Positions 8,814 to 18,067 of a stretch of 35,005 nt of DNA are shown here, in pieces. The notes beneath the pieces were generated by a model, which worked only from the letters and a program-made list of their open reading frames with translations, was not told where the DNA came from and did not search any database. The DNA comes from an uncultured Lachnospiraceae bacterium (GTDB taxonomy: Bacteria > Bacillota > Clostridia > Lachnospirales > Lachnospiraceae): positions 1 through 35,005 of the forward strand of contig CANQMA010000016.1 of assembly GCA_947624875.1 (NCBI GenBank). The letters are read 5' to 3'. How positions within the stretch are numbered: position 1 is the stretch's first letter; each line of letters opens with the position of its first letter. Both the position numbers and the translations under genes were made by a program.

Positions 8814-9356
8814 TTATTTCTTACCAGTCTTACCAACTTTACGTCTGATAACCTCAGATTCATACTTAATACCTTTGCCCTTGTAAGGTTCCGGCACTCT
8901 CTTACTTCTGATTTCTGCAGCGTACTGGCCAACCTTTTCTTTATCAATACCTTTAACGGTAATCTTATTCTGTCCCTCTAAAACAGTTTCGATACCTTCC
9001 GGATCTTCCATCTCTACCGGATGAGAATATCCTAATGAAAGGACTAATTTCTTTCCCTGTTTCTGTGCTCTGTAACCAACACCGTTTACCTCAAGCACCT
9101 TCTCATAACCATTGGTAACTCCAATAATCATATTGTTAATCAATGTTCTTGTAAGACCATGTAATGCTTTGTTCTTCTTTAAATCGTTTGGTCTGGATAC
9201 AACGATGGTCTCACCGTCTTTCTTAATGTCCATATCCGCCGGTAAAACTCTTTCGAGCGTTCCCTTTGGTCCCTTGACAGTCACCTTATTATTTTCTGCT
9301 ATCTCCACAGTAACGCCTGCAGGAATAGCGATAGGCATTTTTCCTATACGTGACAT
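8814..9356 (-). CDS. rplF: 50S ribosomal protein L6
   Basis: Two-domain 23S rRNA-binding protein near the factor-binding site. [15 protein letters not shown] at the start and the signature [20 protein letters not shown] near the end. 180 residues. AGGAGG upstream of the ATG. Confidence 0.98.
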   Translation of the reverse strand: MSRIGKMPIAIPAGVTVEIAENNKVTVKGPKGTLERVLPADMDIKKDGETIVVSRPNDLKKNKALHGLTRTLINNMIIGVTNGYEKVLEVNGVGYRAQKQGKKLVLSLGYSHPVEMEDPEGIETVLEGQNKITVKGIDKEKVGQYAAEIRSKRVPEPYKGKGIKYESEVIRRKVGKTGKK

Positions 9357-9380
9357 TTCGCCTTACCTCCTAATTTTTTC

Positions 9381-9782
9381 TTACCAGACGAATGCGAGAA
9401 CTTCTCCGCCAACGCCTGCTTTTCTAGCTTCTTTATCTGTAATCACACCTTTGTTCGTAGAAATGATTGCTACGCCAAGGCCGCCGAGAACCTTTGGAAG
9501 TTCATCTTTGCCGGCATAAACACGAAGTCCCGGTTTGGAAATCTTCTTGATGCCTGTAATGACCTTATCGTTTTTATCTTTACCATACTTTAATGTGATT
9601 CTGATTGTCTTAAAGCTTCCTTCGTCTAAAACGTCATACTTTGTAATGTAACCTTCATTTAAAAGAATCTCAGCAATAGCTAATTTCATCTTTGATGCAG
9701 GAACATCTACAGTATCATGCTTTGCAGTATTTGCATTACGAATTCTTGTAAGCATATCTGCGATTGGATCACTTATATTCAT
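9381..9782 (-). CDS. rpsH: 30S ribosomal protein S8
   Basis: Central-domain 16S rRNA binder. In E. coli it also represses the spc operon. Start set at ATG 9782 ([17 protein letters not shown], 133 residues), because AAGGAGG lies just upstream. The longer frame from 9800 would include the Shine-Dalgarno in coding sequence. The C-terminal motif [20 protein letters not shown] is present. Confidence 0.97.
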   Translation of the reverse strand: MNISDPIADMLTRIRNANTAKHDTVDVPASKMKLAIAEILLNEGYITKYDVLDEGSFKTIRITLKYGKDKNDKVITGIKKISKPGLRVYAGKDELPKVLGGLGVAIISTNKGVITDKEARKAGVGGEVLAFVW

Positions 9783-9808
9783 AGTTATTTCCTCCTTCAA
9801 ATTTTCTC

Positions 9809-9994
9809 TTACCAGCTTGCTTTTTTCACGCCCGGTATCTGTCCCTTATACGCTAATTCACGGAAACAAATTCTGCAGATTCCGTATTTTCTCAAATAAG
9901 CGTGTGGACGACCACAGATTCTACAACGATTGTAAGCCTGTGTTGAGAACTTAGCTTTTCTTTGCTGTTTTACTTTCATAGCAGTTCTAGCCAT
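9809..9994 (-). CDS. rpsZ: 30S ribosomal protein S14, zinc type
   Basis: A 61-residue S14 in the short zinc-binding form with [10 protein letters not shown] and [10 protein letters not shown] (two CxxC pairs). It sits in the 30S head. The zinc type at the native spc-operon position (often labelled rpsN) is usual for Firmicutes. Lies 26 bases upstream of rpsH. Confidence 0.97.
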   Translation of the reverse strand: MARTAMKVKQQRKAKFSTQAYNRCRICGRPHAYLRKYGICRICFRELAYKGQIPGVKKASW

Positions 9995-10009
9995 GGATCT
10001 ACCTCCTAA

Positions 10010-10549
10010 TTACTTTGCAAATGGCATATTAAATAATGTCAATAATTCACGAGCTTCTTCATCTGTGTTAGCAGTTGTAACGATAATCACGTCCATACCT
10101 CTAACTTTATCAACCTTATCGTATTCGATTTCAGGGAAAATAATCTGCTCCTTGATTCCAAGAGCATAATTTCCTCTGCCATCAAAGGCATTCGGATTGA
10201 CACCTCTAAAATCTCGTACACGCGGAAGGGCAAGATTAATCAATCTGTCCAAAAATTCATACATCTTGTCGCCTCTCAGCGTCACTTTACATCCGATGGA
10301 CTGGCCTTCTCTTAACTTGAAGTTGGCTACGGAATGTTTTGCTTTTGTAATCACTGCCTTTTGACCCGTGATAATCTCAAGATCTCTGACTGCAGTCTCT
10401 AAAACTTTCGCGTTTTCCTTTGCTTCGCCTACGCCCATGTTTATAACAACTTTTTCAATCTTAGGAATCTGCATTACGTTTTTGTATTCAAACTTCTTCT
10501 GCATTGCATCCCTAATCTCTGTCAAATAAGTTTCTTTCAGTCTGCTCAC
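10010..10549 (-). CDS. rplE: 50S ribosomal protein L5
   Basis: 5S rRNA-binding protein forming an intersubunit bridge. [39 protein letters not shown] and [20 protein letters not shown] are diagnostic. 179 residues. The start codon is GTG at 10549, with GAGGAGG upstream. Confidence 0.98.
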   Translation of the reverse strand: MSRLKETYLTEIRDAMQKKFEYKNVMQIPKIEKVVINMGVGEAKENAKVLETAVRDLEIITGQKAVITKAKHSVANFKLREGQSIGCKVTLRGDKMYEFLDRLINLALPRVRDFRGVNPNAFDGRGNYALGIKEQIIFPEIEYDKVDKVRGMDVIIVTTANTDEEARELLTLFNMPFAK

Positions 10550-10572
10550 TTTCTCGGACCTCCTCTCTTAAT

Positions 10573-10884
10573 CTAATCAATAACGTCGCCGGTCTTTTTG
10601 GCAATACGTACTTTTTTTCCATCTTCCACTTTGTATCCGACTCTTGTTGTCTGTCCTTTTACAACAAGCATGACGTTAGATACGTCAATCGGTCCTTCCT
10701 GTGTTATGATGCCGCCATTCTGGTTTTTTGCACTCGGCTTTGTGTGCTTTGTATGCACATTGACACCATCGACTGTCACGGTATTTTTCTTTGCATTTAC
10801 TGCTGAAACCTTACCTTCTTTTCCTTTATCTTTTCCTGCGATGACCCGAACGGTATCGCCTTTCTTAATTTTCATCACTGACAT
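10573..10884 (-). CDS. rplX: 50S ribosomal protein L24
   Basis: Assembly-initiator protein of the 50S with a KOW motif ([20 protein letters not shown]). The start is set at ATG 10884 ([10 protein letters not shown], 103 residues): AGGAGG is 10 bases upstream of it but only one base from the ATG at 10893. The C-terminal region has [19 protein letters not shown]. Confidence 0.95.
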   Translation of the reverse strand: MSVMKIKKGDTVRVIAGKDKGKEGKVSAVNAKKNTVTVDGVNVHTKHTKPSAKNQNGGIITQEGPIDVSNVMLVVKGQTTRVGYKVEDGKKVRIAKKTGDVID

Positions 10885-10898
10885 AGTATGCATACCTC

Positions 10899-11267
10899 CT
10901 ATAAAACTTCAGGCGCCAGAGAAACAATTCTCATGAACTGCTTATCTCTCAACTCCCTGGCAACCGGCCCAAAAATACGTGTTCCTCTTGGGGTCTTGTC
11001 ATCTTTTATAATTACAGCAGCATTTTCGTCAAATCTGATATAAGAACCGTCTTTGCGACGAGCGCCTTTTACAGTACGAACTACCACAGCCTTTACAACG
11101 TCACCTTTTTTAACAACGCCGCCCGGTGTTGCATCTTTAACAGTAGCAACGATGATATCGCCAATGTTCGCATATCTTCTTGTTGATCCGCCCATTACTC
11201 TAATGGTCAGTAATTCTTTAGCGCCTGTATTGTCAGCAACTTTCAGTCTGCTTTCCTGTTGAATCAT
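10899..11267 (-). CDS. rplN: 50S ribosomal protein L14
   Basis: Subunit-interface protein contacting 16S r[41 protein letters not shown] and [18 protein letters not shown] are canonical. 122 residues. AAGGAGG precedes the ATG. Confidence 0.98.
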   Translation of the reverse strand: MIQQESRLKVADNTGAKELLTIRVMGGSTRRYANIGDIIVATVKDATPGGVVKKGDVVKAVVVRTVKGARRKDGSYIRFDENAAVIIKDDKTPRGTRIFGPVARELRDKQFMRIVSLAPEVL

Positions 11268-11298
11268 GCTGTATTCCTCCTTTAATATTCCTCAGGGC

Positions 11299-11553
11299 TT
11301 ATTTAGCCTTTTCAATAATTTCAACAAGTCTCCATCTCTTGTCCTTAGACAGTGGTCTTGTTTCCATAACTTTTACTGTATCACCGATACCGGCTGTGTT
11401 TTCCTCGTCATGAGCTTTTAACTTGTAAGTTCTCTTGACGATTTTGTTATATAAAGGATGCTTTACGTGATCCTCCACAGCAACAACGATGGTTTTCTGC
11501 ATCTTATCGCTTACAACTTTGCCTGTACGTGTTTTTCTTAAATTTCTTTCCAC
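11299..11553 (-). CDS. rpsQ: 30S ribosomal protein S17
   Basis: OB-fold primary 16S rRNA binder of the 30S body. [39 protein letters not shown] and [20 protein letters not shown]. 84 residues. GTG start at 11553 with AAGGAG upstream. The 64-base gap from rpmC carries a small GGGG-CGTA-CCCC hairpin. Confidence 0.97.
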   Translation of the reverse strand: MERNLRKTRTGKVVSDKMQKTIVVAVEDHVKHPLYNKIVKRTYKLKAHDEENTAGIGDTVKVMETRPLSKDKRWRLVEIIEKAK

Positions 11554-11617
11554 AACAATATCTCCTTTTCTAACTTTCCCGACAACCGTGCCGGTGGGGT
11601 ACGCCCCTCAACTAAAA

Positions 11618-11827
11618 CTATTCAGCAGTTTTTGCCTTTTCAACAATAATTGTCTGAATTCTGGCAATATTTTTTCTTACTTCTTTAATTCTGCTTGTGT
11701 TATCTAACTGGTTTGTTGCGTTCTGGAATCTTAAATTGAAAAGTTCCTTCTTAGCAGCTACTAATTCATCCTGTAATTCTGCAGCTGATTTTGTCTTTAA
11801 ATCTTCTACATATGTCTTACTTTTCAC
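11618..11827 (-). CDS. rpmC: 50S ribosomal protein L29
   Basis: Helical-hairpin protein at the polypeptide exit, near trigger factor and SRP docking. Start set at GTG 11827 ([20 protein letters not shown], 69 residues) with AAGGCGG about 8 bases upstream; an in-frame GTG at 11836 lacks proper spacing. [20 protein letters not shown] and the [10 protein letters not shown] segment are typical. Overlaps the 3' end of rplP by 11 bases. Confidence 0.95.
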   Translation of the reverse strand: MKSKTYVEDLKTKSAAELQDELVAAKKELFNLRFQNATNQLDNTSRIKEVRKNIARIQTIIVEKAKTAE

Positions 11828-12254
11828 TGTTATCACCGCCTTCTAAATCTTCACGTGAAACAACTTTACATTTCACCGGAAGCTTGTGTGTAGCCAGTCT
11901 CAATGCTTCTTTTGCAATTTCCTCAGGAACACCTGCAATTTCAAACATTACACGGCCCGGCTTTACAACTGCTACCCAGTATTCCAGCGTTCCTTTACCG
12001 GAACCCATTCGTGTTTCAGCTGGTTTTGCAGTTACTGGTTTGTCCGGAAAAATCTTAATCCAAACTTTACCGCCTCTCTTTACATAACGCGTCATTGCAA
12101 TTCTGGCAGCTTCGATCTGATTTGATTTAATCCAGCCCGGTTCCATTGCGACAATACCATACTCGCCATAAGTGATCTTATTTCCTGATAAGGCTTTTCC
12201 CTTCATGGAACCACGAAATTGTTTTCTATGCTTTACTCTTTTTGGCATTAACAT
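11817..12254 (-). CDS. rplP: 50S ribosomal protein L16
   Basis: 23S rRNA binder near the A site. [39 protein letters not shown] and [20 protein letters not shown] are signatures. 145 residues. The start at 12254 overlaps the rpsC stop by one base (TAATG) and has GGGAG 9 bases upstream. An internal ATG two codons on (12248) is the alternative. Confidence 0.97.
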   Translation of the reverse strand: MLMPKRVKHRKQFRGSMKGKALSGNKITYGEYGIVAMEPGWIKSNQIEAARIAMTRYVKRGGKVWIKIFPDKPVTAKPAETRMGSGKGTLEYWVAVVKPGRVMFEIAGVPEEIAKEALRLATHKLPVKCKVVSREDLEGGDNSEK

Positions 12255-12901
12255 TATTTATCGCTCCCTTCTTTAGTTGGAAGTATTTCGCCGTTGTAAA
12301 TCCAAACCTTAACACCTACTTTTCCGTAAGTGGTATCAGCCTCAGCGAAACCATATTCGATATCAGCACGTAATGTCTGAAGAGGGATTGTTCCCTCGCT
12401 GTAAAATTCGGTACGCGCCATATCGGCACCACCAAGTCTTCCTGAACAAGCGGCCTTAATTCCCAATGCGCCGGCCTTTAATGTCCGGGACATGGAAGAT
12501 TTCATGGCTCTTCTGAAAGAGACACGGTTTTCCAACTGTGCTGCGATGTTTTCTGCAACAAGCTGAGCGTCCTTATCAGGTCTCTTTACATCCTTAACGT
12601 CCATAAACAATTTTTTGTCCGTCATCTTCTGGACTTCTGCTTTGAGTTTTTCAATTTCAGCGCCACCTTTACCGATAACAAGGCCCGGCTTAGCTGTGTA
12701 AACATTTACTCTTACTCTGTCAGATGATCGTTCGATTTCAATCTTTGAAACACCTGTATTATATAACTTTTTCTTCAGATATGTTCTGATCTGATAATCT
12801 TCGATAAGGTTATCTGCGAAATCAGCTTCAGCATACCATTTTGAGTCCCAGTCTTTAATAATTCCGACTCTTAATCCATGAGGATTAACTTTTTGTCCCA
12901 T
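12254..12901 (-). CDS. rpsC: 30S ribosomal protein S3
   Basis: mRNA-entry protein with an N-terminal KH domain. [35 protein letters not shown] (KH GxxG loop) and [20 protein letters not shown]. 215 residues. Tightly coupled to rplP through the TAATG overlap. Confidence 0.98.
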   Translation of the reverse strand: MGQKVNPHGLRVGIIKDWDSKWYAEADFADNLIEDYQIRTYLKKKLYNTGVSKIEIERSSDRVRVNVYTAKPGLVIGKGGAEIEKLKAEVQKMTDKKLFMDVKDVKRPDKDAQLVAENIAAQLENRVSFRRAMKSSMSRTLKAGALGIKAACSGRLGGADMARTEFYSEGTIPLQTLRADIEYGFAEADTTYGKVGVKVWIYNGEILPTKEGSDK

Positions 12902-12915
12902 ACTTTGCCTCCTCC

Positions 12916-13302
12916 TTATCTTTCATCAAGCACAATTGTGATATGGCTGTTTCTCTTCAAGATTCTGTAAGCCCTGCCCTGTGCTCTAGGTTTAATTCTC
13001 TTCATTGTAGGCGCTGCATTTGCAAAACATTCTGCAATGTAGAGTTTGCTGACGTCCATATTGTTATTGTTTTCAGCATTTGCTACTGCTGAATTTAATA
13101 ATTTCAAAATTACTGAAGATGCATATCTTGGATTGTATGTCAGAATACCGATGGCACTCGTTACATCTTTACCTCTGATGGCATCTAATACGAAACATGC
13201 TTTCTGTACAGACACTCTAGCATAAGACAACTTTGCTGACGGTCTTGTATCTTTATTAGCATTTCTCTCTCTTTTTATCTGGGATCTATGTCCTTTTGCC
13301 AT
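12916..13302 (-). CDS. rplV: 50S ribosomal protein L22
   Basis: Exit-tunnel protein. [31 protein letters not shown]-like segment and the C-terminal beta-hairpin region [20 protein letters not shown]. 128 residues. AAAGGAGG upstream of the ATG. Confidence 0.97.
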   Translation of the reverse strand: MAKGHRSQIKRERNANKDTRPSAKLSYARVSVQKACFVLDAIRGKDVTSAIGILTYNPRYASSVILKLLNSAVANAENNNNMDVSKLYIAECFANAAPTMKRIKPRAQGRAYRILKRNSHITIVLDER

Positions 13303-13334
13303 AGATGAGACCTCCTTTCAAATCATCAGGTTAT

Positions 13335-13610
13335 TTATTTACCTTTCTTTTCGTCTTTTCCATGTCCTCTGTAAGTTCTTGTAGAAACAAATTCACCAAG
13401 CTTATGTCCAACCATATCTTCTGTAACATAAACAGGTACATGCTTTCTACCATCATGGACAGCGATTGTATGTCCAACCATCTGTGGAAAAATTGTAGAA
13501 CGTCTGGACCAAGTCTTAATCACTGACTTTTCGCCGGATTCATTCAATGCATCAATTTTCTTTAATAAGCTCTCATCCGCAAATGGACCTTTTTTTAATG
13601 ATCTAGCCAT
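13335..13610 (-). CDS. rpsS: 30S ribosomal protein S19
   Basis: 30S head protein pairing with S13. [40 protein letters not shown] and [14 protein letters not shown]. 91 residues. AAGGAGG precedes the ATG. Confidence 0.98.
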   Translation of the reverse strand: MARSLKKGPFADESLLKKIDALNESGEKSVIKTWSRRSTIFPQMVGHTIAVHDGRKHVPVYVTEDMVGHKLGEFVSTRTYRGHGKDEKKGK

Positions 13611-13624
13611 TAGTTTCTACCTCC

Positions 13625-14467
13625 TTATTTCATGTTCCTTCCATCACGTCTTCTGATAATCAGCTTGTTTGATTTCTTGTTCTTCTTGCGGGTCTTCAAG
13701 CCGAGTGCAGGTTTACCCCAAGGGGTACATGGACCGGAACGTCCGATTGGCGCGCGTCCTTCACCACCACCGTGTGGATGGTCATTCGGGTTCATAACGG
13801 AACCGCGGACAGTAGGTCTGATACCCATATTACGTTTACGTCCTGCTTTACCAATATTTACAAGACCATGTTCCACATTGCCGACCGTACCAATGGTTGC
13901 GCGGCATACGATTGGAACCATTCTCATCTCGCCTGAAGGAAGTCTGAGTGTTGCATACTTTCCTTCTTTTGCCATCAACTGTGCTGCATTTCCGGCTGCA
14001 CGGACAAGCTGTCCGCCTTTGCCCGGATACAACTCGATATTATGAATTTCTGTACCGACCGGAATTGCAGAAAGCGGTAAGCAGTTTCCGACTTTCACTT
14101 CTGCATTTTCACCGTTCATCAGCACATCGCCAACCTTTAATCCCAATGGAGCGATGATATATGCTTTCTCGCCGTCTGCATAGCTGAGCAGAGCAATATT
14201 TGCTGTTCTGTTCGGATCATATTCAATACTTTTAACGGTTGCAGGCACATCAACTTTATTTCTCTTAAAATCAATGATTCTGTACTTTCTTCTGGAACCA
14301 CCTCCGTGGTGTCTTACTGTAATTTTACCCTGATTGTTACGACCAGCGTTCTTCTTGAGAGAAACAGTTAATGACTTCTCAGGAGTTGACTTTGTAATTT
14401 CTGCATTGTCAAGCTGGGTCATAGCTCTTCTGGAAGGTGTGTATGGGTTATATGTCTTAATTCCCAT
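13625..14467 (-). CDS. rplB: 50S ribosomal protein L2
   Basis: Essential for subunit association and peptidyl transfer. [35 protein letters not shown], and the conserved [18 protein letters not shown] near the peptidyl transferase centre. 280 residues. GAAAGGAG upstream of the ATG. A 125-base gap separates it from rplW. Confidence 0.98.
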   Translation of the reverse strand: MGIKTYNPYTPSRRAMTQLDNAEITKSTPEKSLTVSLKKNAGRNNQGKITVRHHGGGSRRKYRIIDFKRNKVDVPATVKSIEYDPNRTANIALLSYADGEKAYIIAPLGLKVGDVLMNGENAEVKVGNCLPLSAIPVGTEIHNIELYPGKGGQLVRAAGNAAQLMAKEGKYATLRLPSGEMRMVPIVCRATIGTVGNVEHGLVNIGKAGRKRNMGIRPTVRGSVMNPNDHPHGGGEGRAPIGRSGPCTPWGKPALGLKTRKKNKKSNKLIIRRRDGRNMK

Positions 14468-14528
14468 GTTCTTTCTCCTTTCAAATCCATATCAATTTGT
14501 TATCACGCTTTTCTTGCGTTTAATGTCT

Positions 14529-14576
14529 TATCGCCACATCATCATAAGGCGATATCGGCTTTTCCTGCAAAGCAGG
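14529..14576 (-). other. Two small hairpins between rplW and rplB
   Basis: TATCGCC/GGCGATA (14529-14535/14548-14554) and CCTGC-AAA-GCAGG (14564-14576) occupy the unusually long gap. They have no T-tract. They may be mRNA-processing or translation-tuning structures. Confidence 0.4.
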
Positions 14577-14592
14577 TCATTTCTATCTCAGA

Positions 14593-14892
14593 TTACAGGC
14601 CTGCAAAAATTTCAATTTCTGCGCTGTCCTCTGTCAGCTGGACAATCGCTTTCTTTCTTGCTGCCGTCTTTCCTGTAACATAGCCTCTTCTACGTTTTTT
14701 TCCACTCACGTTCATGGTGTTTACACTTGCCACTTTTGCGCCTTCGAACATCTTTTCAACGGCCTCTTTCACCTGATTTTTTGTAGCGTCTGTGTGTACG
14801 TAGAATGTGTATTTTCTTTCTGTCATGGCGTTCATACTTTTCTCGGTAATCACCGGGGCAAGAATCACGTCATAATATTTAAGGTCTGCCAT
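14593..14892 (-). CDS. rplW: 50S ribosomal protein L23
   Basis: Exit-tunnel protein that docks trigger factor and SRP. YYDVILAPVITEKSMNAM, KYTFYVHTDATKNQVKEAVE and KKRRRGYVTGKTAARKKAIV. 99 residues. The start overlaps the rplD stop by one base (TAATG), with GAGGAGG upstream. Confidence 0.97.
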   Translation of the reverse strand: MADLKYYDVILAPVITEKSMNAMTERKYTFYVHTDATKNQVKEAVEKMFEGAKVASVNTMNVSGKKRRRGYVTGKTAARKKAIVQLTEDSAEIEIFAGL

Positions 14893-15512
14893 TATGCATA
14901 CACCTCCTCAATCGTTTCTACAGCGGCTTTTTCTACGATTACCGTATCATACTTTAAAATATCATATACGTTAATGGTGTTTGTTAAAGCTGTTTTCACT
15001 GTAGGAATGTTTTTTGCTGATAAAACTGTATTTGCATCATTGTCATTTAATACAACCAATGCTTTGTTTACCTTTAAGTTTTCAAGAACCTGAACAAATT
15101 CTTTTGTTTTAGGAGCTTCAAACTTTAATTCATCAACAACGACAAATTTTCCTTCATTTACTCTGGATGTCAATGCAGACTTCAGAGCAAGTCTTTTTTC
15201 TTTCTTATTCATTTTGAATGAATAATCTCTCGGTGTCGGTGCAAATACAACCCCTCCACCTGTCCACTGTGGAGCTCTGGTTGAACCCTGTCTTGCATGA
15301 CCGGTTTCTTTCTGTCTCCATGGCTTTCTGCCGCCGCCACTCACTTCTGAACGTGTTTTCGCTTTCTGTGTTCCCTGACGGTTGCTTGCAAGCTGGCTCA
15401 AAACTGCCTGATGTACCAGATGTTCGTTTACTTCAACGCCGAACACTGCATCATTCAGATCCATCGTTCCAACTTCGCTTCCTTGCATATTTAAAACAGA
15501 TACTTTTGCCAT
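14892..15512 (-). CDS. rplD: 50S ribosomal protein L4
   Basis: Exit-tunnel constriction protein. In gammaproteobacteria it also represses the S10 operon. KTRSEVSGGGRKPWRQKETG, ARQGSTRAPQWTGGGVVFAP and RDYSFKMNKKEKRLALKSAL are signatures. 206 residues. AAAGGAGG precedes the ATG. Confidence 0.98.
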   Translation of the reverse strand: MAKVSVLNMQGSEVGTMDLNDAVFGVEVNEHLVHQAVLSQLASNRQGTQKAKTRSEVSGGGRKPWRQKETGHARQGSTRAPQWTGGGVVFAPTPRDYSFKMNKKEKRLALKSALTSRVNEGKFVVVDELKFEAPKTKEFVQVLENLKVNKALVVLNDNDANTVLSAKNIPTVKTALTNTINVYDILKYDTVIVEKAAVETIEEVYA

Positions 15513-15535
15513 CTGCGTGTTCCTCCTTTCAAATA

Positions 15536-16165
15536 CTACTTGCCGACTTTCACGGATTCTTTAATTGTTACTAAAGACTTCTTTGGTCCCGGTACAGCAC
15601 CTTTCACCAGCAGTAAATTCTTTTCAGCATCTACTCTGACAACTTCAAGGTTTTGTATCGTAATCTTCTTGCCGCCCATGTGACCCGGCATCTTTTTCCC
15701 TTTAAATACCTTACTTGGAGAAGAGCAGGAACCATTGGAACCGGCATGTCTGTGATATTTAGAACCATGCGCCATAGGTCCTCTGGACTGTCCATGTCTC
15801 TTGATTGCGCCTTGGAATCCTTTTCCCTTTGCAATCGCAGACGCGTCTACTTTATCGCCTGCCTCGAATACATCTGCCTTGATTTCATCAGCAACATTGT
15901 ATTCACCATCTAATTTGAATTCTCTCACATATCTCTTGTAAGGAACTCCTGCCTTGTCAAACAATCCTTTTCTTGGTTTGTTGACCAACTTTTCTCTGAT
16001 ATCCCCGAATCCGACCTGTACAGCCGCATATCCGTCGTTCTCTACGGTCTTAACCTGTGTTACTACACAAGGTCCTGCCTGAAGAACCGTAACCGGCACC
16101 AGTTCGCCGGCATCGTTGAATATCTGAGTCATTCCAACTTTTGTAGCTAAAATAGCTTTCTTCAT
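15536..16165 (-). CDS. rplC: 50S ribosomal protein L3
   Basis: Early 50S assembly protein near the peptidyl transferase centre. [40 protein letters not shown] and [20 protein letters not shown]. 209 residues. AGGAGG precedes the ATG. The 121-base gap upstream contains a 7-bp hairpin. Confidence 0.98.
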   Translation of the reverse strand: MKKAILATKVGMTQIFNDAGELVPVTVLQAGPCVVTQVKTVENDGYAAVQVGFGDIREKLVNKPRKGLFDKAGVPYKRYVREFKLDGEYNVADEIKADVFEAGDKVDASAIAKGKGFQGAIKRHGQSRGPMAHGSKYHRHAGSNGSCSSPSKVFKGKKMPGHMGGKKITIQNLEVVRVDAEKNLLLVKGAVPGPKKSLVTIKESVKVGK

Positions 16166-16193
16166 TTTAATTACCTCCTGTTAATCTACAGCG

Positions 16194-16211
16194 GATTGCA
16201 TTTCTGCAATC
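16194..16211 (-). other. Hairpin between rpsJ and rplC
   Basis: GATTGCA-TTTC-TGCAATC forms a 7-bp stem in the 121-base gap. A second weak stem (CACTTA/TAAGTG) lies near 16258-16278. There is no T-tract, so a terminator is unlikely. Confidence 0.4.
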
Positions 16212-16286
16212 ATCCTAGAACAGTTCAATTTTTATTATTAAACCATTAGGACTATTCACTTATTATTAATGTAAGTGTTTGATGAA

Positions 16287-16601
16287 TTATTTGTTTTTCA
16301 TCTTGATGTCGATATATACACCTGCCGGCATTTCCAATCTGGATAATGCATCCACAGCCTTCTGTGTCGGTGAGATAATATCGATAAGTCTCTTATGAGT
16401 TCTCTGTTCAAACTGCTCTCTGGAGTATTTGTATTTGTGTACCGCTCTAAGAATCGTAACTACCTCCTTCTTTGTCGGAAGAGGTACGGGACCACTCACA
16501 TCTGCTCCTGATTTTTTTGCAGTTTCAACAATTTTTTTCGCTGACTGATCTACTAATTTGTGATCGTAAGCTTTTAATGTAATTCTCATTACCTGTGCCA
16601 T
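16287..16601 (-). CDS. rpsJ: 30S ribosomal protein S10
   Basis: First gene of the cluster; 30S head protein that also works as NusE in antitermination. [20 protein letters not shown], the [20 protein letters not shown] motif and [20 protein letters not shown]. 104 residues. AAGGAGG lies upstream with a T-rich spacer. Preceded by the structured leader. Confidence 0.98.
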   Translation of the reverse strand: MAQVMRITLKAYDHKLVDQSAKKIVETAKKSGADVSGPVPLPTKKEVVTILRAVHKYKYSREQFEQRTHKRLIDIISPTQKAVDALSRLEMPAGVYIDIKMKNK

Positions 16602-16834
16602 AAAAAAAGCCGCCTCCTTTTCGTACTATTTAGCACGACAAGTGGTGACCGTACAACCTTTCCGTGTGTGTCATTTTTATGTTTAAACTTCACACGGCGT
16701 TTCCACTCTCCGGTGGACATGTTTTGTACAGTGACTTGTCGCCAGTTTCCTAACTTGACATTCGCTCCACGGAAAACCTGCAATCAGATGCAGCAACCTC
16801 ACGCTTCACCGCTATCAATGTCACAGCAAGAAGT
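16602..16834 (-). promoter_or_regulatory. Structured 5' leader of the S10 operon
   Basis: About 230 bases lie between the candidate promoter and rpsJ. The closing helix CGACAAGT/ACTTGTCG (16636-16643/16734-16741) is followed inward by an 8-bp helix containing one G-U pair in the sense RNA (about 16649-16656/16724-16731). These enclose hairpins 16662-16668/16691-16697 (7 bp) and 16702-16706/16713-16717 (5 bp). A three-way-junction-like leader ahead of rpsJ suits ribosomal-protein autoregulation. The regulator (for example L4 or S10) is inference. Confidence 0.65.
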
Positions 16835-16863
16835 AGTTTAGCACAAGAAAAAATAAAATGCAA
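16835..16863 (-). promoter_or_regulatory. Candidate promoter of the ribosomal operon
   Basis: On the minus strand TTGCAT (16858-16863), a 17-base spacer and TAAACT (16835-16840) preceded by TGC form an extended -10 promoter. It lies at the head of the structured leader. The -35 match is weak. No better promoter is seen before rpsJ. Confidence 0.5.
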
Positions 16864-16873
16864 GCAAAAAAAT

Positions 16874-16906
16874 GAAAAAGTCAGGAAAAATTTTCCCGAC
16901 TTTTTC
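16874..16906. terminator. Bidirectional hairpin upstream of the S10 promoter
   Basis: GAAAAAGTC (16874-16882) pairs with GACTTTTTC (16898-16906), with an inner GGAAAA/TTTTCC stem. On the minus strand a T-run follows immediately. Being just upstream of the S10 promoter, it would insulate the operon from minus-strand transcription arriving from the divergent region. Confidence 0.75.
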
Positions 16907-17135
16907 AAATACGACAATATAACCGATAAAATATGTATTTTTACAGGCCTGTATAACTCGTATATGCAACAGCGGCTATAATAGACGCTACCGAACCGAT
17001 AATACCGCAAAAGGATTTGACTTTTCAAAGCCTACCATTTATCATTTTAAAGGTGAATGAGCAATTTTAAACTTCTTCACTTTTTTACTGTAAGAAACAA
17101 AAAGAAACCTGATTGAAAAGAAATGGGAAATAGTT

Positions 17136-17996
17136 ATGTGGGTTGCGAAGCATTGGAATGATTATGAAGTTTTGGATACATCTTCGGGTGAAAAATTAGA
17201 GCGGTGGGGAGATTATTTTTTAGTGCGTCCCGATCCGCAGGTGCTCTGGGACACCGAAAAGAACAATCCGAAATGGCGCCGTCCAAACGGGCATTATCAC
17301 CGGAGCAGTAAAGGCGGCGGCCAATGGGAATTTTTTGATTTGCCGAAACAATGGCAGATCCATTATAAAGATTTAACCTTTAATTTAAAGCCTTTCAGTT
17401 TTAAGCATACCGGTCTGTTTCCGGAGCAGGCGGTCAACTGGGACTGGTTTTCCGAAAAAATCCGCAATGCGGGCAGACCGGTCAAAGTCTTAAATCTTTT
17501 CGCCTATACCGGAGGGGCTACACTTGCCGCGCTGCAGGCGGGCGCTTCCGTCACGCACGTTGACGCTTCCAAAGGAATGGTGACATGGGCAAAAGAAAAC
17601 GCCGTATCTTCCGGTCTGGCAGACCGTTCCGTCCGCTGGCTCGTGGACGACTGTGTAAAGTTTGTGGAGCGGGAAATCCGCCGCGGCAATACTTACGATG
17701 GGATTATCATGGATCCTCCCTCCTACGGACGCGGCCCAAAAGGAGAAATCTGGAAAATAGAAGAAAAAATCTTTCCTTTCATCAGTCTTTGTACCAAACT
17801 GTTAAGTGACAATCCGCTGTTCTTTTTGGTAAATTCTTACACGACGGGGCTTCAGCCCGCGGTATTGTCTTATATGATGCAGACCGCCATTGTTCCAAAA
17901 TTTGGCGGCGCTGTGGAATCGGATGAAATTGGCCTGCCGGTTTCGTCCAATGGTTTGATTCTGCCCTGCGGGGCTTCCGGAAGATGGAGCAGATAA
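17136..17996 (+). CDS. Class I SAM-dependent methyltransferase, RlmI/RlmK type
   Basis: Likely methylates rRNA (COG1092-like). The SAM-binding motif I LNLFAYTGGATLAAL spans residues 119-132, the acidic loop Asp143 follows in HVDASKGM, DD at 171-172, and the catalytic-type motif DPPSYGRG spans 193-200. The N-terminal part resembles the substrate-side domain of RlmI, but at 286 residues there is no room for a PUA domain. ATG 17136 is the best start but has only a weak GGGAAA upstream. Divergent from the ribosomal operon and followed by a terminator. The exact target base is unknown. Confidence 0.85.
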   Translation: MWVAKHWNDYEVLDTSSGEKLERWGDYFLVRPDPQVLWDTEKNNPKWRRPNGHYHRSSKGGGQWEFFDLPKQWQIHYKDLTFNLKPFSFKHTGLFPEQAVNWDWFSEKIRNAGRPVKVLNLFAYTGGATLAALQAGASVTHVDASKGMVTWAKENAVSSGLADRSVRWLVDDCVKFVEREIRRGNTYDGIIMDPPSYGRGPKGEIWKIEEKIFPFISLCTKLLSDNPLFFLVNSYTTGLQPAVLSYMMQTAIVPKFGGAVESDEIGLPVSSNGLILPCGASGRWSR

Positions 17997-18013
17997 TTAT
18001 GATATGATAACAA

Positions 18014-18058
18014 AAAGCGGCGTTTTTAATTTACAATCATTAAAAACTGCCGCTTCTT
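18014..18058. terminator. Bidirectional terminator between convergent genes
   Basis: AAGCGGC-G-TTTTTAAT pairs with ATTAAAAA-CT-GCCGCTT, and T-rich sequence follows on both strands. It serves the methyltransferase (plus) and the trkA-trkH-transferase operon (minus). Confidence 0.85.
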
Positions 18059-18067
18059 TTTATTTTG

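Noticed and set aside
13632-14045. Plus-strand open frame opposite rplB
   Set aside because: Proline-rich antisense shadow of a conserved ribosomal gene.
16589-16783. 64-codon minus-strand frame in the S10 leader, product basic
   Set aside because: It overlaps the structured leader and the rpsJ start. No ribosome site was found, and the basic composition is explained by the RNA helices.
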